A stretch of 64,000 nucleotides of DNA from Tetradesmus obliquus (lineage: Eukaryota; Chlorophyta; Chlorophyceae; Sphaeropleales; Scenedesmaceae): contig CP126204.1 of the NCBI GenBank assembly GCA_030272155.1, forward strand, positions 4,579,501 through 4,643,500, read 5' to 3'. Position 1 is the first letter of the stretch. Each line of letters starts with the position of its first letter. This document shows positions 1-10,964 of the stretch, piece by piece. The notes under the pieces are model-generated. The model made no database searches and was not told where the DNA came from. It was given only the letters and a program-made list of their open reading frames with translations. Position numbers and translations under genes: made by a program.

Positions 1-292
1 CAGGGCACACAAACACTGTTGCCCCTCTCACGCGTTTTCAATCTTTCTGATGCGTCCGCAGTTACAACCTGTGGCCCACCCCACTGCCAAACGTCGTGCC
101 CCTGCTCAGCTCGAATGCTGCTCAGATCATCGCAGCCTGGGCAGATTGTGAGGCCGAGCTTAATGCACGCAAAGCCAACAGGTGAACATACGTCTGCTGC
201 AGCTATATGGGTGTGTGCTGGGCTCTGATTGTGAGGCTGGGCTTGATGCACGCAAATCCAACAAATGAGGATCTATCAGCTGTACTTTTGCA

Positions 293-329
293 GATGGTGC
301 CAGGACCCACATGTCACTATCCTCTCTCA
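293..329 (+). repeat. Dispersed repeat family, partial copy
   Basis: A 37-bp piece matching the right half of the ~68-bp element at 1111-1179 (GTGCCAGGACCCACATG followed by the CCTCTCTCA end). It lies in the first visible intron of the subtilase gene. Confidence 0.8.
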
Positions 330-355
330 TCACCCTGCTGCTGCCTGCTGCTTGG

Positions 356-387
<32 letters not shown>

Positions 388-394
388 GCTGCAG

Positions 395-849
395 GTCCTC
401 TGGCATGCCTGACCTCAAGATGTTGGTCATGAGTGACACGGTGATAGAGGACGCCTCAATTGAGGCTGCCGGCGCGTACATCAAGGCTGTCAGCAAGCGC
501 AGGAGCGACATCATCTTCACGACCTACGCCTCCTCTCTGGCAACTCCTGAGACGCTAGCAGACTCCTTCACTGCTACAGCAGCAAAACCAGCAGGCTTTG
601 CGTCATCTGCAGCGCCAGGGCCATTTGTCATATGGACAAGCTCCGTCGGAAAGAGCGACAAGGAAGCGAGTGCATACGGCAGGCCCCGTACCAGCATTGC
701 AGTGACGCCGCCTCTGGCTGGGGCACAGGCCGGCCTGTGGGCATCACCACCGCCAGGCAGCATTGGACGTACAAGCAGCGGCAGCATCAGCGGGGCACTG
801 GTGGACTGTCCCAAGGGCTTCGAGACGTGTGCCAATGCGATGGTGAGTT

Positions 850-884
<35 letters not shown>

Positions 885-2309
885 TTGTGAGCTGTGCTCC
901 CGTGGCTGCTGAACAGCAGCAATGTATAATTTTGATATGCGACAACATGCCATCTATTGGTGTGGTTTGCAATCAGAGCAAGCCGTCGGTGAGGTGGGGT
1001 GCCGCAGCGCACCACAGTAAGACGTCTCTGGAAATAACATGATAGATTTGGCGTTCAGGGGTGTGCGTTGTGTTCTACGGTGCTCACTCTCCTCTTCTGG
1101 TCTCAGACCTGTGTTCAACCTGTTGTGGCTCATACCATCAAAGATTGTGCCAGGACCCACATGTAACTATCCTCTCTCAATGTGTGTTATGCTGCACTGG
1201 CGCTAGCTGAGGTTGCATGCCTGCTGCTGCTGCTGCTGCTGGTTTGCCTTCAGGGCAAGAGCTGCCTCATCCAGCGCGGCGAAACGCCGTTTGCAGACAA
1301 GGTAGTCAACTGCGTGAAGGGTGGAGGCATAGCGGCCATCATCTACGCACGGTGAGCGCCTGGCAACAGCATGTCTTGGCTTTGTTCCTGGTTTTATATA
1401 CAGTCGCTGCGTTGAGGTCTGCTGCCCTTTTACAAATTCGCCAAACGCTATGGGGAACCCACAGCCCTCCCGCAACGATGACGATGTCATGCGACACCTG
1501 CTCGCGTAAGCTTGCACCCACTATTGCTTGCCCGGTTTCCAGTACGGCTGCTGTACAGCAGGGATGACCAGCGGCAAACAGCGCTCCATAAGGGTGCACA
1601 CACAAGCTTGACCATGTACTGCTTTGACAAATTGCATTGCTGCTGTACTGCAGGGATGACCAGCCACCATGAATGCTTCCAGTGCCACGCACACAAGATT
1701 GACCATCTACTGCTTTTTGAGGACAGCTTGCATTGCTGCTGCTGTACCGCAGCGATGACCAGCCGCCATGACTGCTTCTGATGCTGCACACACCAGCGCC
1801 GCACGCACGAGCCTGAACATGTACTGCCTTCGCTTCTTGCTGCTTTTACATTGCGGCTGTACCGCAGCGATGACCAGCCACCATGCAAGCGCTGGTTCGG
1901 CGATGTGATAGGCAATGGTGTGCCAGGGCCCCTCCCAAATGACGCTTGGCCCATCATGCTGACAGCAAGCCTGGCCCAAGGCAAGGCACTGCTGGCAGCC
2001 CTGAAGGCAGGCAAACTCACGTCTGTCACACTGACATCTCTCACGCCACCCGACGTGGAAGTGCCGATCTATTTCGGCGGCGGCAATGAGCTGCTTGCTG
2101 CTGCCATGGGCAGCGGTGCGATTGGTGCGCTGTGGAGCGCGCACACAAGTTGCTCAGCAAGCCAGGTCATTGCTGCGATTGTGGCTGCTGCGCGGGTCAA
2201 GGTGGATCCCAGCCTGAGCTCAGCAGAGTTGAACCAACGCTACGGCAAAGGCCTGCCACAGGTGAGATGGGGTTGGGTGGGGTGACGCATAGAAACGCCA
2301 GGGAATGCA

Positions 2310-2340
<31 letters not shown>

Positions 2341-2960
2341 CAAGAGTCGACGGCAGCAGTGGCAGTGCAGGAGTGCAATATGGGTCTCCGCCATTACAGA
2401 AGAACATTGGTGGAGCAGGTATGCCGCCACAATCATGCACACACGTCAACCCAAAATTTTTGCTGTTTGTGGTTTGTAGTTGTCTTGTGTGTTGCGCAGA
2501 GCCTCCCTGAAACATGCTACATGCTGTGTTGCCATCCCTGCAGGTGTGGGATGCGCACACCTACCTGCTAGCCAACCCCTGCAAGGCCACACCCATCATC
2601 ACCATCACCAGCACCACGGGCAAGAGCCGCCCTAAAGATGCCGCTGCCCCCAAGGACGCACCAGCAGACGCCTCACCCAACCAAGGTTGCATCGGCTTCT
2701 TCAACATAACAGTGACGGTGCGGGACAAAGTCAGCCGTGCCCCTGCCGGCATTGTGCCAGTCACTCTCTCATTGGACTCCTCCTCCCTGGTGAGCTGCAG
2801 CGGTGCAGCAACGCGCAACACTGGCAAGAGGGGTGGTGCGTTGTGGAGCTGCAGGCGCTGCAAGGCCGATGCACCCCCTGGCGTGCTGACCATCACTGCG
2901 GCAGCTGCAGAGAGCAATTCGTATGCTGCTGCATCAGCCACAGTGACTGTGCCAGTGTGA
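395..2960 (+). CDS. Subtilisin-like (S8) protease with PA domain, C-terminal part
   Basis: Four exons chain in phase: 395-842, 1254-1351, 1868-2261 and 2544-2960 (TGA). The start lies left of the window, and the acceptor at 394 ends a CTG-rich intron. Exons 1-3 carry a protease-associated domain of the type inserted in secreted S8 peptidases: GALVDCPKGFETCANA, then GKSCLIQRGETPFADKVV and GGGIAAIIYAR. The third exon continues into the end of the subtilase fold (ALWSAHTSCSASQV), followed by a Ser/Thr-rich Ig-like tail in exon 4. The Asp and His of the triad would be encoded upstream. Where the family has GTSMATPH with the nucleophilic Ser, this protein reads FGGGNELLAAAMGSG, so the catalytic Ser appears lost. 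It may be a pseudo-protease or a degenerate paralogue. Expected location is secretory or extracellular. Family assignment is fairly firm; activity is doubtful. Confidence 0.75.
1111..1179 (+). repeat. Dispersed ~68-bp repeat, copy 1
   Basis: Starts GTGTTCAACCTGTTGTGGCT and ends CTATCCTCTCTCA. The same element recurs inverted at 16161-16228, 20344-20410 and 22380-22440, and partially at 293-329. It lies in an intron of the subtilase gene. No terminal inverted repeats or target-site duplications are visible, so the class is unknown; a MITE remnant or a conserved end of a larger element are both possible. Confidence 0.85.
1542..1885 (+). repeat. Tandem copies of a 3' splice site plus exon start (subtilase exon 3)
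   Basis: The junction CTGTACCGCAG/CGATGACCAGCCACC used by exon 3 (1868) is preceded by three similar units whose GATGACCAG cores start at 1563, 1655 and 1754; the real one is at 1869. Spacing is 92, 99 and 115 bp. Each copy keeps an AG acceptor and 15-25 bp of exon-like sequence, then diverges. The last copy was chosen as the true exon because only it continues into the PA/subtilase reading frame with matching phase. Confidence 0.85.
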
Positions 2961-3386
2961 CCTTGCTTGAATGCAGACACACAACGCAACATAAAAGGTA
3001 GTGCATTGGCATCTGAGACAATAAAGTGTTATGGCGTTGTGGCACAGATTACGTTGCTGTTTGATGGAGGCTGCCGCAGCAGCCATACAAGATCCTTTGC
3101 TGGTCATTGGGTATTGTGCTTTGCTCACAAGTAGGCTCGGGCATGTGACGCCCGTCTGATTTGACGAGGTTGTCGTTTTTGTGTTACCAGGGGGGTCTGA
3201 TTTGACGAAGTTTGCCTTTGCGATGTTTGGCATCAGGCAGCTGTATGGTGTTCTGTGGGCTGCCACGTGCTATGAAAATCACTTGCAATGTGCGCAGCGG
3301 CAGTGCAGTGTCTGCAATCACTTCAGTCGCTTCTGCTACTTTCTTTCTGAATTGCTGCCTGCACGCTGCACGAGCCTGGAAGTGCT

Positions 3387-3585
3387 ACCATGAGAACCAG
3401 AAGAGCTTATGTGTGCATGATATAGTTCACAATAGGTGTTCCATGATGAGCCAGAATAGCTTATTATGATGAGCCAAAAGAGGTTACCATGATGAGCCAG
3501 AAGAGCTTATTATGATGAGCCAAAAGAGGTTACCATGATGAGCCAGAAGAGCTTATGCGTGCATGACAGATTTCACGATAGGTGT
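3387..3585. repeat. Tandem repeat, ~46-bp unit
   Basis: Alternating ATGATGAGCCAGAAGAGCTT and ATGATGAGCCAAAAGAGGTT blocks make a ~46-bp unit repeated about 2.5 times (3440-3556). A diverged copy lies at 3387-3435, and the flanking GTGCATGA..AGGTGTT motif is present on both sides. Intergenic; no coding potential recognised. Confidence 0.85.
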
Positions 3586-3686
3586 TGAGTACTGCTGGTT
3601 GCCATGATCACAGGTGTTGTGCTGCGGTTTCAACCTGCTGTGGCATGGCGTGCACTGCCAGTTTGGGTTCATTGCACCCACATAGT

Positions 3687-3833
3687 CTGCTGTGGGCATC
3701 TTCCATAGTTGCTGTGGGCATCTTCCATAGTTGCTGTGGGCATCTTCCATACTTGCTGACGGCATCTTCCATAGTTGCTGTGGGCATCTTCCATAGTTGT
3801 TGTGGGCATCTTCCATAGTCTGCGGTGGGGTCT
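3687..3833. repeat. 22-bp minisatellite, about 6.5 copies
   Basis: Near-perfect head-to-tail units of GCTGTGGGCATCTTCCATAG plus two bases. Units abut with no intervening spacers. The 22-bp period breaks any reading frame, so the ORFs crossing it are accidental. Confidence 0.92.
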
Positions 3834-3854
3834 TCAACAGGTGCGCCTGCACTT

Positions 3855-3955
3855 TCTTTACCTTGGTTGAGCATACACAATAAGGGAGCGTTCTTTACCT
3901 TGATTGAGCATATAAAAGGATTCAATCTTTACTTTGATCGAGCATAAACAAAAAG
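3855..3955. repeat. Short tandem repeat, ~34-bp unit, three copies
   Basis: Three diverged copies of TCTTTACCTTGATTGAGCAT followed by an A-rich tail. They sit between the 22-bp minisatellite and the large array. Confidence 0.75.
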
Positions 3956-4054
3956 TACCCACACGCTTGAAAGTAACGTCGTGCGCCCTTCTGGTTACTT
4001 TGACGCTATCGTCGCCCCACGCACCACCCGGCGATGTCGAACAATGTGCATTTC

Positions 4055-4515
4055 CTTTAGGCTGGTTGATATGTGCAGCTGCACTTCCATGGCATGAATG
4101 CATGCAGAATGGGTTTGCAGGACTTTTTGCACGTGCATAGCGCGAGGTGCATAGGTCACGTGTGGAGAAAAGGCACCTGCTTTATCACTGGTGCCGTGCA
4201 CAGCAGCAGCAATAACAGCAACAGTGCGCTGCTGCAGGTAGTATTGCAGGCATCTCTTTGCAGCAGCAGCAACGCCCTTGGGGGACAAGATGGGGATTGC
4301 AAAAATGAGGCAGCGGGGGCTTGTCAGTTAGGCCCAGCTATGCTACTGTGCCAGCTGCATACCTGCTGCTTCAGCACATGTTAACATGTGCAACGTTGCG
4401 CTCGGCACGAACGCATGCGGAATGGGTTTGCAGTACTTTTGCACGTGCATAGCGTGTGGTGCATAGGTCATGTGTGGAGGGAAGGCACCTGCTTAATTAC
4501 TGGTGCCGTGCACAG

Positions 4516-4547
<32 letters not shown>

Positions 4548-4819
4548 ACAGCAGCAGTGCGCTGCTGCAGCTAGTACTGCAGGCATCTCTGGCAGCAGAA
4601 ACGCCCTTGGGGGGCAAGATGGGGAGTGCAAAAGTGTGGCAGCTGTCAGCTAGGCCCAGCTATGCTGCTGTGCCAGCTGCATACCTGCTGCTTGAGCGCA
4701 TGTTACGCTCGGAATGAATGCATGCGGAATGGGTTTGCAGGACATTTGCACGTGCATAGCGTGAGGTGCATAGGTTGTGTGTGGAGGGAAGGCACCTGCT
4801 TAATTACTGGTGCCGTGCA

Positions 4820-4851
<32 letters not shown>

Positions 4852-5117
4852 GTGCGCTGCTGCAGCTAGTACTGCAGGCATCTCTGGCAGCAGAAACGCC
4901 CTTGGGGGGCAAGATGGGGAGTGCAAAAGTGTGGCAGCTGTCAGCTAGGCCCAGCTATGCTGCTGTGCCAGCTGCATACCTGCTGCTTGAGCGCATGTTA
5001 CGCTTGGCATGAATGCATGCGGAATGGGTTTGCAGGACATTTGCACGTGCATAGCGTGAGGTGCATAGGTCATGTGTGGAGGGAAGGCACCTGCTTAATT
5101 ACTGGTGCTGTGCACAG

Positions 5118-5149
<32 letters not shown>

Positions 5150-5420
5150 ACAGCAGCAGTGCGCTGCTGCAGCTAGTACTGCAGGCATCTCTGGCAGCAG
5201 AAACGCCCTTGGGGGGCAAGATGGGGAGTGCAAAAGTGTGGCAGCTGTCAGCTAGGCCCAGCTATGCTGCTGTGCCAGCTGCATACCTGCTGCTTGAGCG
5301 CATGTTACGCTCGGCATGAATGCATGCGGAATGGGTTTGCAGGACATTTGCACGTGCATAGCGTGAGGTGCATAGGTCATGTGTGGAGGGAAGGCACCTG
5401 CTTATCACTGGTGCCGTGCA

Positions 5421-5458
<38 letters not shown>

Positions 5459-5890
5459 ACAGCAGCAGTGCGCTGCTGCAGCTAGTACTGCAGGCATCTC
5501 TGGCAGCAGAAACGCCCTTGGGGGGCAAGATGGGGGTGCAAAAGTGAGGCAGCTGGGGCCTGTCAGTTAGGCCCAGCTGTGCTGCTGTGCCAGCTGCATA
5601 CCTGCTGCTTTAGAGCAAGTTACGCTGGGCATGAATGCATGCGGAATGGGTTTGCAGGACTTTTTTGCACGCACACAGCGTGAGGTGCATAGGCCACGTG
5701 TGGAGGGAAGGCACCTGCTTAATTACTGGTGCCGTGCACAGCAGCAGTGCGCTGCTGCAGCTAGTATTGCAGGCGTCTCTTGGCATGCCTGCTGCGCAGC
5801 AGCAACGCCTTTCGGAGGCAAGACGGGGAACACCAAATTGTGGCAGCTGTGTTGCTCCACATGTTACAGCTGCTTTGCTTGCCCGATGTT
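4055..5890. repeat. Tandem array of ~305-bp units, six copies
   Basis: Units begin near 4091, 4403, 4711, 5006, 5312 and 5627 at a GCATGAATGCATGCGGAATG motif, with spacings of 312, 308, 295, 306 and 315 bp. Each unit has the same order: that motif, a GTGCATAGCGTGAGGTGCAT box, a (CAG)n run of different length, a CAGCTAGTACTGCAGGCATC block and a CCAGCTATGCTGCTGTGCCA block. The four central copies are nearly identical apart from the CAG run, while the outer two are diverged and degraded, as expected for an array growing by unequal exchange. Short ORFs span unit borders but change frame when the CAG run changes, so coding is unlikely. Confidence 0.93.
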
Positions 5891-6740
5891 AGTGATGGTG
5901 CACTTTTATTTGATGCTGCAGAGCTGCCCTCACCCCGTGACCAGACAGCAGGAGGGACAGCGCAGCATTCCGCTGCATTGTGTGTCCAGCAGTTCCGCCA
6001 GCAGCTGGAGCTTGGGTTGAGACGGCCCCTGATTGTTGTGTGAAACACATAAACTGAGTCCAACACTTCATCGTCCACCGGACGTGTAGGTTTTTACTGT
6101 CTGATGATCGTCATCACCCACCCGTATGCGGTCCGATGACGATCCTTCAGCTGCAGTTTGCTGCTTGTCGACCCTTGCTGTTGGCCACCCCGCTCCAGCT
6201 GTCAACATGCTGCACTTCTAAACTTGAAAAGTTCGAGTGATTTGCATGGAGCCCCGGCTACATTATCGTCTGGCGACCCAACCAGCGCTTGCCGAGTGCA
6301 CACCAATATGCGCACCGCACTTCACATGACCGTCATGCCGGTGCTCTGCCGGTGCAAGTCACTTGGGCGCCATGCACACGCCGCTGCAAACTCACTCATG
6401 CCCTTTTGATTACAAAAGTCAACAATTTGCCTTGTTTGGCTGCTAGAAGGCTATGCCCGTGCTCTCATGATTATCATTCGTTGTGATCGGAGTGGATCGG
6501 AGAAGGTCGCCCGACTGCCCAGCTCCCTTGGTATTTATACAATTGCTCAAGCTCGCACATTATCAACCACAGTTTCCACTTGAAGTTGTGATAATTCAAT
6601 TAAGGTTGTTTCAGCAGTCAAGAAAGAAAAACAGCAACCGTGCAGCGAAACCGGTTTGGAGTCGTCATCGCTTCGGTGGTTGACCTGCAGGGAACCACTG
6701 CCGTGCACACAAAATATACTACTTTTTAAATTTGCATAAG
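5891..6740 (+). promoter_or_regulatory. Upstream region of the cysteine-rich protein gene
   Basis: No repeat array or convincing ORF after about 6060. The AT-rich stretch just before the start codon at 6741 (6710-6740, including ACTTTTTAAATTTGCATAAG) stands out from the GC-rich surroundings and may be the core promoter or 5' UTR. No clear TATA box could be assigned. Confidence 0.35.
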
Positions 6741-7896
6741 ATGCGGAGCCTTTGGGTCACTGGAGCAGCAGCAGCTGTGCTGCTGGTGCTGCTGGTGCTG
6801 CCTGCCCCCATCATCGCCACTCGCTCCACTTATGGGCGCGAGTTGCTACAATCGGGTGTCAGCTGTCCAGCTCAAATCCCTGCGTGCACGCCTAGGCGCT
6901 GCACCACCCGCATTCTGGACAGTAAGGAGGCGTGGGTCTGCCTGCGCTGCTTGCCAGGTGCGGTACAAGCTCAGCTACACCCTGTACCGCTGCTGTTCTG
7001 TTTGCTGCCACAACACAGCTGTTCTATTTGCTGCATGCACCATGGCAGCAGACTGATCTCATATAAGGTTTGTATTGTTTGTCTAGGAAAGCCTATGAGT
7101 GCATGGTAAACTTCAACAGTGTGTTGCGCAGTGCGTGCTGCTGCTGCTCTCCTGCATTGACTTCTGCCTACCGCTCTGCACCTGCTGCTGCCACTGCTGC
7201 CTTCTGCGCAACAGGCTACCGGCCTGTCAGAGGCATCGATGGAAAGTCGATAGTGCAATGTGGTGAGTGTACAATTCAGCTGCAGCTTGTGCCACCGCAG
7301 GGCAGCGTGCCAGCAGCTGGAACAGTTCCAGCACTGCCAGCATGCAGCAGTTCTGCTCAAGTTTGCACCATCCCAGCCAGCCACAGGGCATCGCCACCAG
7401 CACACTTCAGCTGCTGCAGCAGCTGCTGTCTCCTGCAAGTTTTAACCCCCTCCTTCCAAATGTAGCTCTGGGTTTGTTACCTTTTGAAAATAGACGGCCA
7501 CATCGTCTGCACACGCTTGACAGCGTCGCGACCCATACTTTCAAATCACATACAACACAACTACATGCCACCAAGTAACGCCGTTACGGCCTGCCCCTGG
7601 TGCTGCTGCCTGCAGTGTGTCCTCCTGGCACCTACCAGGTGCTGTCAGGCACCAGCAGGAGCTGTGAGAAGTGCCCCAAGGGCAGCTTCTGCACAGGAGG
7701 CTCCATCAGGCAGGGCTCTGCTGCAGCAGCAGCACCGAGTGAGCTGGCGTTTGGAGGTACCGCAGAGCCATGTGCCCCAAGTAACATGGGCTTGACAACC
7801 AAATCAGAAGGGTCTACAAAGTACTCGGACTGCAGTGAGTGTACTGCAGCGGCGGCGCTGCAGGGGATGCTTTGCAAGCAAGGGCTGTGAAGCAGT

Positions 7897-7929
<33 letters not shown>

Positions 7930-8395
7930 GTGGCAAGAAAGGCAGATGCAGCTACCAGCTCCACACAGCGCAGTACTGACATGACCTTTGTTCCCTGCAG
8001 TGTGCTGCCGTCTGCCGCTGCTGCAGCAGCTGACTCCGGTCACACGCCCACAGCCAGAAGAGCAGCACAACTATGTTTCTGCCACACATGGTCCTCATCA
8101 GCTAACTTTGATCAATGTGTCTGCTGCACTGCTGCTTGCAGTCGCGCTGGGCGGCTTTGTGCTCCCTGCCGCGCGTGGCCAGGAGGCTGTTCGCTGCACA
8201 GGCAACACCTATGCGCCACCCGCCAACAGGCTGCGCAGCTGCCTGCCCTGCCAGTCTGGGCTGGAGGTCCCTCCCGAGTACAGGTTCCTGCAGGAAGACA
8301 GGAGCGAGGTCTGCCGGGTGCCGCCTGGCCGCTTCTGGGAGCTGAATGTTGTGAGGGAGTGCCCGCGGGTGCGTGGCAAGGGCTTGCCAGCAGCA

Positions 8396-8446
<51 letters not shown>

Positions 8447-9035
8447 GGATTGACAGATTGATTGTAGTGTTTGGTGGTTGTGTATCTGGGTTTGACACAA
8501 AGACATGTGCTGTGAAGGTGGTGCAGCAAAGGAGTGCAGCAGCGCGATGAATTGCGTGCGTGCTGGTGACTTATTGGCAGCCGCCAGGGTAGGTGTCCCT
8601 GTCACAAGTGTTGTTACTACTGCTGTTCCTGCTGCAATATCAATATATCATCGGACACAACAAAACGGCGGTGTGCTGCTTGCGTGCAGGGCCTGTACCG
8701 TGAGGAGTACGCACGCATCACCGACCGCTCCGCCATCGCCTGCCGCTCCTGCCCAGAAGGCTGGCAGACAAGTGCCAAGGGGGCGACGTCCAAGAACCAG
8801 TGCACAAGTGCGTAGCCGGCACTTGGAAACCAACGTGATGCATAGCAAATGCGGCTGCACTGCAGTGTGTAGTGCCCCCTAGGGCAGGCTGCCTTGCTGG
8901 GTTGGATGAAGTGTCGCGCAGCTGGTGGTGCAGTGCTGGTGGTGCTAGGGTGGCCACAGCCAGTGCATGGAAAGTTGTCATGCTGCTACTTTACCGGTCT
9001 AGAATATGCCTATGTATACCTATCTGACTACTGCC

Positions 9036-9072
<37 letters not shown>

Positions 9073-9971
9073 CTGTGGTTGCTGCTGTGTGCAGTTTTGA
9101 ATGCTGGCTACATGTTGGAGGGTGCAGCGCTGAATGACCCACTGGCCACCCTGCCCCAGGATGCTGACATTGTGGATGCTGTAACATGCCCGATTGGCTA
9201 CTACAGCACTGGAGGCAGCATGGTCTCCTGCAAACAGTGAGCTGGTCAACACATGTGCAATGTAACAACTTAACACATGTCATAACACGCGTCGTTACAC
9301 GGATGCCGGCAATGGTGGCTGCAGTGAGCGTCTAGAGCGTGATGTGCAGATATAGCTGTGTTCAGCTGCATCAACTCAGGTGTTTGTTCACGCATGCTGA
9401 ATACCCGTGCTGCACTGCAGGTGCCCGTTCAACACCACCACAAAGGCAACTGGCGCCATATCACCCGATGATTGCCTCGTCCCGCCAGGCTACTTTGTCA
9501 AGCTCAACGACGCCAACCCTGCTGTCGGTGTCCTCGAGAAATGCCCCAAGAACGTCAGTGGCATGGGCTATTACCGGTCTGGCTGGGTGTCATTCAGCCA
9601 GGCAAAGGGCACGGATGGGACTGATGCATGCACGCCCTGCGGCGCCGGCATTCTGAGCGAGTACAGGGATGCCGATGAGATTCAGGATGGCCTGGTGGTG
9701 ATGGCAAATGACCCGCACCCTGGCTTGGTTCCCTCATCGAGCGCCTCCTGCTGTGAGTTGCTGACTCAGCCAGAGTGGTTCTATAGTGATGAAATGATGT
9801 GTTTTCAGTTTACTATTTGTTGGTGGTTTGAATGTGACTGGGCTCTGGGAGTGCTCTGCACAGCTGCAGCTCCTGCACGCACACCTCAGCAGCTGTCATA
9901 CACTGCACTAAAACAATCTTCCACGTCGCTGCTACAGCCAGGCTTTTGTGACACCACCGGTGACCATTACT

Positions 9972-10007
<36 letters not shown>

Positions 10008-10926
10008 AATGCAGACATCAGCCCTGGGTGGGGCATGTCCTTTGACCCTGCCGACTTCACCAAGTTCAGGGCGTTTATGTGCCAAGCCAACACGTACGGC
10101 GAGCTGCCTTGCTGTTGTTGACATAGATGCATTCAGGCAGGACAGCGATGTAGCTGACAAGGCCCAGATGTCGTACTTCTTTGCGAACTCTATGACATGC
10201 CAACACATTCGGTGAGCAGCACTCGATACTGCAGTTGGTTTGGTGTGGAGTCTACTGCAAGGTAGCAAGCAACGCAGCAAGGTGCAGCTGTGGAACTGAG
10301 GGAGCTGCTCCCGCAACAATTAGTGTCTACATCCGCTTTGCCCTCCAAATCATTCAACCCACAGGTAAAGCCCGCTGCTGCTTCCGCTCTTTGTGCGTGT
10401 TACTTACATTGATACCTTACATTGTTATGCAGGTGTTATAGACGTCACATTCGGCCTGTTCGGCTCCCCGTGCAAGGCCTGCAGCAAGAACATGCAGTCT
10501 GCAACCGGCTCAGGCAACTTTGAGGAGTGCAAAAACCCTGTAGGGTTTGGTTACACCTCGGAGGGAGCCAACCAGTGCCCCCCAGGCTTCTACACTTCAC
10601 ACCACTCCATGGAGCCCTGCACACAATGTGAGGCGTAGCACTGTTTTTAACATGTTATTCTGATGTGTGACACAACACACAGCAGTGTCACAGTGTCGTT
10701 TGCCTACTGAGCCCCATAAACCTGTGGCGTGTTGATCATACGTTGTTGCGGCAGCAGCAGCAGCGGCGACGGCGGCGGCAGCAGCAGTACTGCTTGCTGT
10801 GGGTTGCTGTCATATGCTGGTTGGCCAGAATCTCCAGCTGCCTTGAGCGCGCACCTGCACTGGCTGTTACAGAGCAGCTCACACACAAGGAGACACCGAC
10901 CAATGCTCCGCGTCTGTTGCGTTTAC

Positions 10927-10964
<38 letters not shown>

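Noticed and set aside
207..890. ORF start at 207 as the subtilase start codon
   Set aside because: The part before 395 is CTG-repeat intron with a dispersed repeat; an acceptor at 394 and family context put the true start upstream of the window.
3687..3833. CRISPR-like regular repeats
   Set aside because: The 22-bp units abut directly, with no unique spacers and no cas genes; it is a minisatellite in a eukaryotic intergenic region.
4388..5570. Series of overlapping ORFs with Ser or Gln runs
   Set aside because: They come from the ~305-bp array. Frames change with CAG length and none resembles a protein.
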